64,000 nt of DNA from Symbiodinium microadriaticum (Eukaryota; Sar; Dinophyceae; Suessiales; Symbiodiniaceae), in the NCBI GenBank assembly GCA_001939145.1, contig LSRX01000527.1, forward strand, positions 205,112-269,111, written 5' to 3'. Every line of letters starts with the position of its first letter. Within the stretch, counting starts at the first letter, position 1. Both the position numbers and the translations under genes were made by a program. Positions 1-11,521 of this stretch are shown here, piece after piece. The notes under the pieces were generated by a model. It saw nothing but the letters and a program-made list of their open reading frames with translations. It ran no database searches and was not told the DNA's origin.

Positions 1-1188
1 CGCAGAATTTGGCCAAAAACACGGAAAATATATTGGGCGAGTCCATATCAGGTTTTAACACATATGATAAAGAGGGTTTAGGGGTTTAGGATCCCTCAAT
101 CGTGACAGGGACTTGGGCTGACTGTGCTCCAGGCACGCTGCTCAGCAATTAACGGTCTCCAGCTTCAGGAACTTTCGATTTCGAGCTCAGTCCTTGTAGG
201 GTTTTAAGGGTCTAGGGCAGGGTTTTTGGGTGTCGATTTCGAGCTAAGTCCCTGCAGGGCTTGAGGGTTTTAGGGCTTGCGGTTTGTGTTTTAGGCTTTA
301 GGGTTTTGAGTTCGAGTTCAGTCCCCGTGGTTATGACGACGATTACGACGGCGACCAAGGCAACGAAGCCTACTCTACACCCCTAAACCCCAGAACCCTA
401 AAGCCCTAAAACACCCTAAAACCCCTAAGACCCTCAACCGCAAAACCCCAAACCCTACAATCCTACAACCCTAAACCCAAACCCTAAAACCCTAAACCCT
501 AAAACCCTAAAACCCTAAACCCTAAAACCCTACACCCAAAGCCCTCAACCCAAGAAAGGAGCGTGGCTTTTGTGGCAGAGCAGAGCTCCCCTGGTAGTGC
601 CGTGAGTCGGCGCCCCTTACGTCTCATCCTCCCTGTCCTTGGGGTTTAGGGTTTAGGGTTTAGTTCCCCAATACCCAACTTTATTTCCTGGCTTATTGCT
701 GAAGTAAGTGTCAGACCGAAATGTTGAGGTCTAGGGCAGTTTGGGGCATAGGTTTTAGAGTTTGCACAGGCCCGCTACAGCGGAGACCCCTGCCCGGAAG
801 ACGCCCAGGCTCTTCCGAAACCCTAAACCTAAACCGCCCCAAGCGCGCTGAACCCTGAGTCCGAAGCCTTGAACCCTAAACACGAAACCCGAAAGCCCTA
901 AAGCCCTAAACCCTAAAACTTTTGAACCCTGAACCCAACACCCACCCCAGCGTCTTCAGATATCTTCCGTCCTTGGCCTCCCTTGTGCCGAGGTGCTGGT
1001 GGCGATGCTTCCACGGGAGGGCCTGGTGCCTTGCCTGCAACGCCGAGCTTTTGGGTTTGGGGTTCAGGGGTTTAGGGTTTAGGGTTCAGGGTGTGGGTGC
1101 TTCGTCGGTGAGGGGCTTAGGGTGTTGGGCTTAGGGTTCAGGTTTAGGTTTTATTTGGCTTTGGCTTTGGGGGTTAGGGTTCATTCAG
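1..1188. repeat. Telomere-like heptamer-rich segment, no confident gene
   Basis: Blocks of CCCTAAA (about 381-555) and TTTAGGG (about 641-663 and 1051-1090) lie in opposite orientations and are separated by ordinary sequence, so this is interstitial rather than a chromosome end. The stretch at about 945-1040 is open on both strands and could hold an exon. On the plus strand several G|GT donors there (after CGA, GCT or CCT codons) would leave one base over, which is the phase needed by the next candidate exon at 1189. I could not choose between the strands. Confidence 0.6.
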
Positions 1189-1221
1189 TCAAGGTTTGGT
1201 ACACTGAGACCACCAACGGCG
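1189..1221 (+). CDS. Candidate 33-bp internal exon
   Basis: An acceptor TTCATTCAG precedes a frame reading SKVWYTETTNG, which is followed by a very good donor (G|GTGAGG at 1222). The exon takes one base from upstream and leaves one base over, so it could join in frame to the candidate exon at 5254. It may be an upstream exon of gene A. The peptide has the mix of aromatic and polar residues expected of real protein. It is too short to assign a family. If there is no splice, the same frame runs to a stop at 1260-1262. Confidence 0.4.
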
Positions 1222-3580
1222 GTGAGGTTGAAGCAGCTGCCGGCAGGCAGCCAAGCTCTTAAGATAGGGTTTAGGGTTTTCCATGAATACATCAGAACCT
1301 TCTGTCAGCATCTGTGCAGATTTTGGGCTTCACGGCTTAATGTCTGGTTGTTGTTGCTTTGAACTTGAAATCTTGGCGCTAAAACGAAAGGGCTCACTTC
1401 GGCGAACATGCAGGTACTGGAGCGAGGTAGTGGAAGATCTGCAGCATCGATGGATGTCGTATCTGCGGCCCAATAATACGCTCCCTATTTACGATTTCTT
1501 GAACCCGAGCAGATCAAACCTTGAACCTGAAACCGACCTGCCTCAACTAAAAATCCGCGTAGACCCTTAACCCGAAGACCGAAACCCTAAACTTCACATC
1601 GGCAAGTGTTCCGAACAACGGGCCCTCTACTGCAGAGGTGCTGCGAGAGCTCCGCACTTTGCAGGACTGCTGCCCCTCTGTCACTGCCTATCATAAATGC
1701 AGTAGGTCACAGTTGAAGGTCCTTAATTCAGATTTCGTACTTGCGGAGCGTTGGATGTTCTGGTGGCCCATTTCTCAGCCTTCGAGGCTTGCAAGGTGCA
1801 GATTCAAAGAGGAAAGCCTTTCTTGGGGCCGTCTGCTCTGGTCATTTTGCACTCTGAGCAGCAATGCACCCATGAAGCTTGATCTTTCGATTCCGAATCT
1901 GTCCGGATCCCCGAGGTCGGGATGTAGGAGAACTTGCCCGGTAGTGCTGCAACCTAAGCAGGGTAAGGCCCTTGATTTCTTGGAGGTTCCTGACCTCGGA
2001 TATTCGAAACCAAGGCCAACTGGGACTGACAGAAGGGCATTAGCTCTGCCTCTACCCTCTTTTCAACCGTGCGAGACTTTTGCTTTCGGCATTCAGGCTT
2101 TGCTAAATCTGAAACCTTGGACATTTTAGGGTTTAGGGTTCAGGGTCAGCCTTGTCGTTCAGGATGCATGGACCCAGTACTGGGACGATGCCACGGAGTT
2201 CTGGTCCGCACGAAACTCAGCCCTTGATAGTTTGGGGTGTGTTCTTGACGGCATCCTTCTTGCTGAGCGCCCTCTGCCAGAAGCGAACTGTGCGATGCTA
2301 GAAACCTGGTACTCACATCCGTACGATCGTTGTCAAGCAACATAGAAAGCGATCGAGTCGTCTGACACTTCACCGTCATGGCACCAGCCAAAGCTAACAG
2401 CAAGCTGCTGTGGCAAGCTCGTGAGCCGCTTTTGCACAGGATGTATGTTGAAAGGTAGATGGTTTCATCTGCGGCCAAGACGACAACATGCGAAAGGTCC
2501 AAACCATCCAACCATCCCATCAATTTGCAACACCGGCCTGAGTCCTGGTCCGTAGGCATGGTGCGGCTTGGAACCGGCATAACACCGTGTGTTGCTTGGA
2601 TGCCACCTCCTTTTGAGGAAACAAGTAGCAAGCCGGATCCCGCGACCTCGCGATTAGCAAAGTGCGAAGAATCGGCCCTGCAGCCCCGCGGCCCCTGCTC
2701 CTCTAAACGCACATGTTGGCCGAAGCAGCCGAAGTAGCATACTAGGATTCCTTGAGGTGGATAGCATCTTCCGTTGCGCATGCTGCCTGGGTCGACCTAC
2801 TGCAGTCAAGCGAACCGGATATTGAAAATGCTAGTCGATGGACGCCGTTGGACTCACGAGTTCAAGCTCTGAAGCGGCTTGATGACGGTACATAGCCAGC
2901 TGCGGATCTCTCCACCACATCCCAAGCCAAGCACCGGAAACTCAAGTTTGCTTTTTTGTTGGTTGATGGTCGCAGGTGAAGCGGGCTTTGGTTTCAGGTT
3001 TCAGAGGCGCGGCTTCCAAGCTTGCACCAGGCATAATGACCACATACCATAACATCAGCCGCCTGAGGCACTGCTCAATACTTTCCGTCACGGGGGGAAT
3101 TGGTCCATGCTGAAGCAGGACCGGGCCCATTCGCAGAGTGTGATGGTGCGGACAACTTGGAGTGAAAATCGGTTCAGCTTAAACTTGATTCCTCCAACAC
3201 TCTAAACCCTAAACCCTAAACCCTAGTTTCATGCCTCTCCCTTCGTGGCAGCTTTCGGATCTGCGTAAGTTCGGCTCAGCACTACAGCTTTGACCCATCG
3301 TCCTGGGCTTCATTGCCTGCTACAGGTTGGGGTTTCCGGCTTTAGGGCTTAGGGATTAGACGGCCTCTTGTGTTTGAGACGGAGCAGGCCAAGACTTGCT
3401 TTAATTTAAGCGTCTTAGGGTTTAGAGTTAGGTTTTACATGGCTCGTTCGTGCGAAATGAGAAAGAGGGCATGTGACGCATGCAACAACAGGAACCTGGC
3501 AGGACAGGAGGGGCGGGGGGGGCTGAAACCACGATCCATTCAGGAGGCTTTTACGGCACCACCCTAAACCCTAAACCCAA

Positions 3581-3660
3581 AGCCTTAAGCCCAAAGCCCC
3601 TGAAACCAAAAAGCCCAAACCCTAAGCCTTAAGCCCAAAGCCCCTGAAACCAAAAAGCCC
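3581..3660. repeat. 44-bp tandem duplication in degenerate CCCTAAA DNA
   Basis: A 36-base segment starting AGCCTTAAGCCC occurs at 3581-3616 and again at 3625-3660 (period 44) without visible mismatches. It is built from degenerate heptamers. Confidence 0.8.
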
Positions 3661-3798
3661 CAGAAACCTTGAAGCCCGAAGAGCTTGAACCGTCAATCCT
3701 GAAGCCCCACACCCCATCAGAGCTTAAAGCCCTCAAGCCATAAAGCCCGAAAGCCCTATGAAGGCCGCACAGCCCTGAGACCTGGAGCCTTAAGCTTC

Positions 3799-3920
3799 AG
3801 TTTAGGATTTAGGGTTTAGGGGTTAGGGGTTTAGGGCTTAGGGTTAGGGTTTAGGGGTTTAGGGTTTAGGGTGCAGGGTGTAGGGTTTGGTAGGGTTTAG
3901 AGTTTAGGGCTTAGGGTATT
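3799..3920 (+). repeat. Interstitial TTTAGGG array
   Basis: Runs of TTTAGGG with variants TTTAGGGG, CTTAGGG and TTTAGAG. It is followed at once by CCCTAAA-oriented words at 3945-3965, so orientation flips within about 50 bases. Confidence 0.85.
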
Positions 3921-4140
3921 AAGCCTTCAACCCGAGAGCCCTAAACCCTAAAACCCAGAAGCCCTAACCACTAAGCCAGCCCTAAAAAATTTGCAACTTT
4001 TCCTAGGTCGTATTAGGCAGACCCCTTAAAAGGAAAAACCCTTCTTAACCCTACCTTTATGGCTCTCTTCAAAAGGGTCCTATATCCCCGAAAGGGTGCC
4101 CCTAATCCAAACTCCTAAACCCTAAACCGTACTTTTGGAG

Positions 4141-4204
4141 CCATGCCCTGTGAGGAGTTTGTGGCTCGAGGCGTCCACCGGATAATAGCCCAGAGGCCAG
4201 CAAA
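4141..4204 (+). CDS. Candidate 64-bp exon
   Basis: After GTACTTTTGGAG the frame reads AMPCEEFVARGVHRIIAQRP and ends at a possible donor AA|GTAGGGG, beside a G/T-rich telomere-like block. The peptide looks like an amphipathic helix. It takes one base from upstream, as the 1189 exon would supply, but leaves two bases over, which does not fit the 5254 exon directly. Either another exon lies between or one of the calls is wrong. Confidence 0.28.
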
Positions 4205-4205
4205 G

Positions 4206-4374
4206 TAGGGGTTGAGGGGTTTTTGGGATTTTGGGGTTTTGGGATTTGGGGATTTGGGGATTTTGGGGTTTAGGGGTTTGGGGTTTGGGGATTTGGGGAT
4301 TTTGGGGTTTTGGGTTTAGGGATTAGGGGTTAGGGGTTTAGGGTTTAGTTTAGGGTTTAGGGGTTTAGGGGTCT
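4206..4374 (+). repeat. Degenerate G/T-rich telomere-like array
   Basis: GGGGTTTTGGGATTTGGGG words grade into TTTAGGG and TTTAGGGG. The left part is so G/T-rich that G-quadruplex formation is plausible. Confidence 0.8.
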
Positions 4375-4807
4375 GAAGAGTTATTAAGCAGATGGTGTTG
4401 TCTTTGAGCCCTTTTGTGCCTTATGGTTCATAAATATGTTGAAAGCCTGAAGTATCGAAATACCAGTGTAGTGCCCCAGGCCCGCTTCTAGTTGTTGAGG
4501 GCCCCGTAGTCGTAGGGTTTACGGGTCTGGGGATTGTTGTGGTTTCGGGTTTAGGGTTTGGTGTTTAGGGTCTAGGGTTTAGTGTTATGCGGCTGAGGGC
4601 AGAAAGTGGCCGGCATGGGCATTCATTCGCTACGGACTGTGTTCAGCACCACAAAGAACACCAACTCTTTCTCTAGAGGATGCACATTTGCACACTTCCC
4701 CCTCAAGACCGGACATATTCTTCACATGTGCAAGCTGGCCTGAATCTGTGTCTTCGGACCAGGCGATGTGAAATGTCTTCAGAAGTGGTGAAGTGCCGTA
4801 ATATGGG

Positions 4808-4899
4808 GGGGCCTCAATAGTTACCAATGCTAATGCGGGGTTCCTTGTGATGATTATAGCATAATATACTGCAAAACCCCATTTAATAATTACGGTCCC
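4808..4899. mobile_element. Family 2 inverted-repeat element (MITE-like)
   Basis: The left end GGGGCCTCAATAGTTACC and the right end ...TTTAATAATTACGGTCCC are imperfect inverted repeats, with GGGGTTCC inside the left arm and AAAACCCC inside the right. Length is 92 bp with no coding capacity. Relatives are at 46598, 47116, 50331, 57370, 59499 and 62006, with fragments at 8802 and 41537. Confidence 0.55.
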
Positions 4900-4944
4900 T
4901 ATATCACAGGGTGCGGTGCTCGTCCAGACGAGTCTTCGCCACCC

Positions 4945-5163
4945 GTGTGCGTGTGTTCGATGATGCCCTGGAAGCTCAGCGCGCGACATCCGATCTCAAG
5001 CACCTATCCAAAAGTTGGCCGCAACGAAACGTCCATGGTGCCACAAATCCGGATTGCACATCTCATTTACAAGACTGATTACGAAGTTAATATCCGACGG
5101 CTCCCTCTTGTCATTTCGAAGTCTAGTACTATCAGACAACATGCAGTATACGACCCAGTGTAG
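4945..5163 (+). other. Unresolved 72-codon open frame
   Basis: An open frame with ATG follows the family 2 element. It has no recognisable motif and no clear splice signals, and most of it is equally open on the other strand. Listed only to say what this stretch holds. Confidence 0.12.
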
Positions 5164-5253
5164 CAGCTCAGCTAAATCATCCGTCGCTTAACCCCTATAA
5201 ATCCTGTACCCTGGCATATTGAGCCCTTAACCCTAAACCCTAAACCCTTACAG

Positions 5254-5391
5254 GCTCACGCCGCACCCGCGTGCAGACGGAAAAGAACCCTCAAAAAAAA
5301 ACTGACAGGCTCAAGAAATTGCACGACGCCCTCAACACCGCACTGAGCGCGGCCGCCGCGGCAAACCTCGACGACGAAGGCCAGCGCCGGG
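5254..5391 (+). CDS. Candidate exon encoding a charged alanine-rich helix
   Basis: A CCCTAAACCCTTACAG acceptor is followed by a strongly protein-like frame: a basic start (SRRTRVQTEKNPQKK), then DRLKKLHDALNTALSAAAAA and NLDDEGQRRG. This predicts an amphipathic helix with an alanine run. A donor at G|GTCAGA (5392) leaves one base over, which fits gene A's exon at 7866. The frame also stays open to about 5420, where the donor would be inside the adjoining TTTAGGG array (GG|GTTAGGG). It probably belongs upstream in gene A, but the 2.5-kb gap to 7866 could hide more exons. Confidence 0.45.
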
Positions 5392-5413
5392 GTCAGAAAC
5401 TCCAGGAGTTCTG

Positions 5414-5778
5414 GGGCTTCGGGTTAGGGCTTAGGGTTTAGGGGTTTCGGGTTTTCGGATTTAGGGTTTAGGGGTTCAGGGTTTGGGGCTTTAGGGGTTA
5501 GGGTTTAGGGGGCTTAGGGGTTTAGGGTTCAGGGGTTTAGGGTTGGCTTAGGGGTTTAGGGCCAGTTTAGGATTTAGGGGTTTAGCGTTTAGGGGTTCTG
5601 GGTTTGGGGCTTAGGGGTTTAGGGGCTTAGGGGTTTAGGGGTTTAGGGGTTTAGGGTTCAGGGGTTTAGGGTTGGCTTAGGGGTTTAGGGCCAGTTTAGG
5701 GTTTAGGGGTTCAGGGTTTGGGGCTTGGGGGTTTAAGGGTTTAGGGTTTAGGGGGTTAGGGTTTGAGGTTTTGGGCCC
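5414..5778 (+). repeat. 365-bp TTTAGGGG-type array with 129-bp higher-order repeat
   Basis: A long array of TTTAGGG/TTTAGGGG/TTCAGGG words. A composite block including AGGGTTGGCTTAGGGG and GGGCCAGTTTAGG occurs at 5521 and again at 5650, a 129-bp higher-order period, so the array grew partly by segment duplication and not only by heptamer addition. Confidence 0.85.
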
Positions 5779-7642
5779 TTGTATCGGACGTCGGGGTTTA
5801 GGGTTTCCGGGGTTCAGGAGTTTGCTGTTTAGAGTTCCAGGGGTTCCAGGAGCCCCAAGTACCCTGTCAAGGGGGTTCAGGTTCCTCTTAGTAGCTGAGT
5901 AAGTAGCCTTTAACCTCTTTAGGGCTTATATATCCCTACCATTGTTGAAACGTTAGTCAACCTTTTTTGGGCCAGGATTCTCAGCCCTTATAAGTCCTCG
6001 TCAACAAGACGAATAAGGGCTAGTCGAGGTTCAAGCGGAAAGCTGTGATCCTGCTACGCAAGAATCATTGTCCGCTGTTGTGCACGTCATGTGGCCTCAC
6101 TTATCGAAGCGTCCAACCCCTCCTTGTGTTTCGGTTTTACGAAGCTCTGGTCGCCATTCAACCTAGGCCCCCCTCGACCTCTAAATCCCAAAAGGAGCCA
6201 GCAAAACAAAGCAGCCTGCTTATCTGATAAGTCCAAGTCTAGACCAAACCTCAAAGGTTTATAGGGCTTAGGATAACCCTAAACTCTAATATGCTTTGAC
6301 CAAGAATCTGGCCGTGTGGCGTCTATGGACAGAAGGCTTGCAGCGAGGATCCGTGAAATCCTCTAGAGCCTTTACGCATCAGGTTTCGGGCTTCAAGGTT
6401 TTTATGGTTCAGCGCTTATGGGCATTTTTTTTGGACTCATGGTGGTTAGGTTTGGGGTTTTAGGGTTGTTCGGATTTGTGGGTTCAGTTTTAGCCGGCTT
6501 TGGCGTAGGGTGCACCGAAGGCTCCCTGCCATTCCCTTCCTGCAAAGAGGCCTCCGAGGGCTTAGAGCTTATGTAGAATTTCAGGGCTCCAGGGGATTTA
6601 TTGGGGTTTTGAGGCTTTAGGGCGTTGGGGTTTGGCTCTCGGGGAATGTCCTTGCCATGGTACTTTCAAGTACCCTGTGCTTTCGGCAGATCTGGCACCA
6701 TTCCTTCGAAACTTCCTGTGTTCTTGGCACGGCAGCGGAGTACTGGCACATTCTCTTGTGTTACTTTCCTCTTTTGGGTACCATCATCATCGTCGAGAGC
6801 TCGTCGTTCTCTTCAGTTTGACCGGCCTTTCTTCTGTCTACACCTGCACTATGGTGACCACCTGGCGTAAGTAGTCGATACTGGTATATTCGTCTCACTA
6901 TTTTACTGTGGGACATGGAGAGCACCATTGGTTGAACTCAGTTGCGGCATTCTCTGCTAAGGTTTGTAACCTGGTTGATACGTATCAGGTATCCGGGAGG
7001 ATCGCCGAGTGTTTGTGCAAGTTTGCAGTTCTCAAGCTGGCCAAACCAACTAGGCGTCATGCCCTTTCCGCTGTTGTACTTACACGTAGTATGCCCCGAC
7101 CTTCGACTGGAAACTGGTAGCCACGGTATTCTCGAAATAATAGGTCTTTCGAAGCGACCGTCTCCCTTTCATGCAAGCTGCAGGCGGCTCCTTGGCCCGT
7201 GCTGTTTGGTTGAAGCCGGTCGTTGTTTTGGCATCATGTGTCAGGACAACTGATAGAGATTTCCTTACCTGACCATGCTCCACGTTCGCCAATGTCGAAT
7301 GTTTGAGGACGATTCACCGGGAGGACGCTCGTATGGCAATCCCACTACCTCCTGGCTATATGTCCATATGACTGCGTCCCACAGCATCACACGACTGTTT
7401 CGGAAGGTTTCAGCGCCATCACGACGCATTAGATCCACACAGCAGCTGCTTGGGGGAAGGCACCAGCGACTGGCCTCACGGCTCTGCTGGCCTGTTGTGG
7501 GCCCAGCGCTCAGCCGCAATCGGCTTTAGGTTCCTGGGTTTATAGAAACTGTTAAGGGTTTGGGGGCCAATAAGTTTTGAGCGAAAAGGTCTGAGCAGGT
7601 TTCCCTTTGAAACCTGGTATGGGAGCTGGTGGGCAAGGGCTG
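5779..7642. other. Spacer or intron without a confident exon
   Basis: Mixed unique sequence with short open frames. One possible exon starts after GCTTTCGGCAG at 6688 (frame reading LAPFLRNFLCSWHGSG, donor GTACTGG), but its phase does not join gene A's next exon. I see nothing else that I can support. Confidence 0.4.
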
Positions 7643-7865
7643 AGCTGGGGGGCTGGGCTGGGCTGGGCTGGGGCTGGCCTGGGCTAGAAAAAGCTTGGTG
7701 GGTTGGCTTGCTTAACCATGAAACGAAAATTGGTTTTTGTTAGAATATGGAAAGGTTGTGTCCCGACCGAAAAAGAACAGGTTTCCTGATGGCCATCAGC
7801 AGCCAGCAATTTACTCATGCTTTTCTTGAGGGTTTAGGGTTTAAGGTTTATGGTTTAGGGTTTAG
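7643..7865 (+). repeat. Dispersed GGGCTG/AAACGAAAATTGGTT repeat, copy A
   Basis: A GGGCTG microsatellite (7643-7686) is followed by ATGAAACGAAAATTGGTTT, then ATGGAAAGGTTGTGTCCCGACCGAAAAA, then GCAGCCAGCAATTT, then TTTTCTTGAGGGTTTAGGG. The same ordered blocks recur at 22603-22965. The copy ends in a TTTAGGG array whose last TTTAG is used here as gene A's splice acceptor. Confidence 0.75.
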
Positions 7866-10800
7866 GGCTTGCCATCGCTCCCGAGGCCTTGCTAGCCATG
7901 GTCAGTTACGGCGAAGAGAGTCTGGAGTCTCAGTCTTTCTGGGAGGGCAAGCCGGCGTAGGGGAGTGTGGGGCTTTAGAGTTTAGTGTTTTGGGGCCTAG
8001 GGTTTTGGGACGGGGTTTAGGGCTTTGGGGCTTCATTGGAGCTTTAGGGTTTGGGGCTGCAGGTGGTTGTGTCTTTTGGATGGAGATTGCCGGTATATGT
8101 CTAATGTGTCGCGAGAGCCTCAGCCGCAAACCGTCGGCCATCTTGAACCGAAGGATATGATTATGGTCTAGAGGGGTCTCAGAAGAATCGTTTTCGGGTC
8201 TCGGCTTTTATAGTTGTGAGTTTAGGATGCCCACGCAAACGAATGCCCAGCGATCCCAAAATCAGGAGCTGAGCCAGCTCAATGGGGGGAGGTCATCATG
8301 CGTCTAGGCAGGAGACTCGGATCAAGAGTTACGGGTTGAAGGTTGTGGGGTTCGGGATGTTGGTTTCATGAGTTCCATGTTGGTTCGGGCTGCAAAGTGG
8401 TCTTAGGATTCAGGCAGCGGGCTAAGGATTGAATTCTGGTGCACAAGCTCCAAAAAAAGGCTGTGGAATGCTGTGGATGAGTTGAAGTTACTTCAACGCT
8501 CTTTCCATGGGTAAGTTCATGGAAGAACATACCGTTTCTGCTTCAGTCTTGCTCCGTCCTCAGTAGCCATCCTTCATGTCCCTGCCACCCTTAAGATTTC
8601 TCAGCTCTTTTTCAAGTCACTGAACTCTTGGCGAGGGCGGGGGGAGGGGTTTAGCGACTTAGACCCAAAAACCCTCATCAGCCCCTAAACCCCTAAACCC
8701 CTAAACCCTAAACCTTTTATTTAAGATCTCCGAACAGTTTTGCTTCAGGGCGGAGCAGATCCTTGCTGCGAAGTAAGAGTGGAAGCCTTGCAGCTAAGAT
8801 AGGGGCCTAAGAATTAGAATAGGGTTCCTTCAAGGGTTCTATAAGGGGCACTATAAGGGTATAGAAAAGGGCCTTGAAAATTGGAATAGGATATGATGCT
8901 AAAGGAAAGTGTTTGGAGCCCTAGTGAATATTCTGTAGGCTTCAAAAGTACTTAGGCAGGCTCGGTGGTTTGAACACCCAATTATGAGCACAAAAGGGGC
9001 GCCATATGGTCACACAAGGGTACGAAAATATGGTTTCTGTAGACGCACTATCATGGCGTTTATAGGGCTTTGGAGTGTTGGGGTCCACGGCTTCTTTGGT
9101 GTCGGAACTGGGCCTTTTGCCGTAAGAGCTGGATTTCGGAAGAAAGCCTTGGGCCTTTATCCCAAATGGCATCAAGATGCCTTCAAACCATGCAGCAATT
9201 TCGGATTCGAAGACCCATAGCCTAAACCTTTAGTAAAGATCTCGGGATCAGGGCTTTAGAGTGATGTTGCAGCCGGAAAAGCCCTTCAAAAACACCCACC
9301 TCAAGAGCAGGTCGCAGCGAGCCTCGTCAACATGGCGACGTTCGCGCGCCGGCGGCCGCAAGGCTGTTTGGAAGCTTTCGAGACTGCTGGGGGTCTTGTA
9401 ATTCCAGGGCTCAACCAGGTTCCTGCATTGGCTTGGGGCGTGTAGCGACGATTGACGTGAACCTGTGACTGAAGATTTTCCATGCGAAATCTGAGAGTTT
9501 ATCGTTGATTGAACATCTAGATGTGTCGCGAATGTCGGGGGTTAAACATAAGGCAGTGCAGCTTGATGGAATGTAGTACGCAGTGCAAGCTATGCGGACT
9601 GGCGGTCTGAAGATAGACGAGATGTAGTGCGGGCCAAAGTTTGCATGATGCAGGAGCTTTAGCAAAGAGTACTGGAATGCCGTGACAATTAGCTGTAAGC
9701 TATTTGCGCAGGCTCTTCTGCATGATGCACCCGCTTTGTAGGGATGCAAGCCGAAACCCCTGTGTTGTGCTATACTGCTATACATCTTCGGTTGATCATG
9801 TAGAGCATGTGAACACTATACACTGTAATGAGACATCATGTTGCTCAGAACGAGAGCAGACACAAATTTATACTTTCTCGCGTAGTATTAACAAATGCAG
9901 GCTGCACATGCCCGTAGGCCCTACAGAGTTCTTAAACTAACTCTACAGGAATCCTACACCTTAGGCCCGTGGCCCACCCAAACTGTGAGACACTTCTCGC
10001 ATCTGCGAATTTGCTCCACAGGTCTGACATGAAGGCTGCACCTCCCGAAAGACTCGCTAACCTGACCAAGGCAACGGTTCGGGGTTTGCAGCCTAAACCC
10101 CCCAAAAACCTTAAAGCGTTAAACCCTGAACTCTTAAATCCTAGAATCCGAGGACCTTTTGCTGTTTAGGATTTAGGATTTAAGGTGCGGTCGAGCAAGA
10201 TCAGCTTCTGAATCTAGCTGCAGGAAGCCAGATTCTAGCTGCCTTTCCCAAAGCTCGAGAAGTTTCGCGGCACCCAGAGTAGTTACCCATTTCGTTGTTA
10301 CAACTGGGCTGTCTGTCTCTGAGGGCCAGGTGCCCAAACAACTCTACTCTAGCTGCCTTCAGTGTCTGGGTGTTTGCAGGATATGCTGAAAGGTCTGGGC
10401 TTGGACTTCAGGTGTCCCATGTGTGGGCATTATGCTGGTCCGAACTGTCACAACTGTGAGCGTGCGTGTAGTTTGATATCCGTAGACGCGGGTAGGCAGG
10501 AAGGCAGGCAGGCAGACAGGTAGGTAGGTAGACGTTTTGGGAAAATAAGCAGCTGTGGGGTCCAAGGCACGTATGTCGACAGAGAGACAGGTAATTATCA
10601 CCAATCTTCTCATACTGGACATGCTTTCGGCATGTATGTCTGTTTGTGGCATGGCATGTGCAGCGCCCTCTAAACAAGTGATCCAGGGATGTAGCTCCTC
10701 GGCGTCCGAGATGTCCGAAGCTCGTTTTGGGGCTCATGCTACGTCCATGTTACAATGGGCATCCTCTTGAACCATTGTGCGTTGCGTGCGATTTCTTGCA

Positions 10801-11468
10801 CAGTGCTGTGATGTTCGGTGTCCAAAACCTTCCCGTCGGGGTCTGCGGGAAGCTGCCGCTTCGCCTGACACAAAGATTTCGACTCTTCACGCAACAGAAT
10901 CCTTAAATCGCAGAACTGGTGCGACAGATTATACAGTACATGTGTGTGTATATATGTATACATACATACACAACAGTACGTACATTGCATTATAGAGTGT
11001 TAGGATGTTCTCAAATGTTGGAGTAGGGTTATCACAGCTCGCCACAGCCTCTTGAATGTTCAGGCACCGCGGTTGTTGGAGTACCTCAGCAAGCTGCGAG
11101 ACCTCACCGGCAAGGCCGGCGTTGAGTAACTTACGTTGTGGGGTTTGTCATTGAGGGTTAGGGTTTGAGAGCGGGCTGTCATGGGGCCTGGGTTTTTGCA
11201 TTGTATGTATTTTGGTTTTTAACACTATGCTACACACGTATGCATGTTCAGGCACCGCGGTTGTTGGAGTACCTCAGCAAGCTGCGAGACCTCACCGGCA
11301 AGGCCGGCGTTGAGTAACTTACGTTGTGGGGTTTGTCATTGAGGGTTAGGGTTAGAGAGCGGGCTGTCATGGGGCCTGGGTTTTTGCATTGTATGTATTT
11401 TGGTTTTTAACACTATGCTACACACGTATGCATGTGTATGTATGTATGTATGTATGTATGTATGTATG

Positions 11469-11521
<53 letters not shown>

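Larger units (their letters stand above)
1222..4140. other. Unresolved spacer or intron
   Basis: This holds a plus-strand frame of 95 codons (1283-1570), one of 163 codons (1638-2129) and a minus-strand frame of 211 codons (2146-2781). None resembles a known family or has clear splice signals, so I do not call them genes. Short telomere-like blocks sit at 2127-2146, 3202-3225 and 3561-3576. If the exons at 1189 and 5254 belong together, this is intron. Confidence 0.45.

Noticed and set aside
2146..2781. 211-codon minus-strand gene
   Set aside because: No hydrophobic core pattern, motif or splice context, and a 92-codon frame overlaps on the other strand.
1..5800. True chromosome end
   Set aside because: Telomere-like words are dense but mutated, in both orientations and separated by unique DNA; the same density continues through the window.
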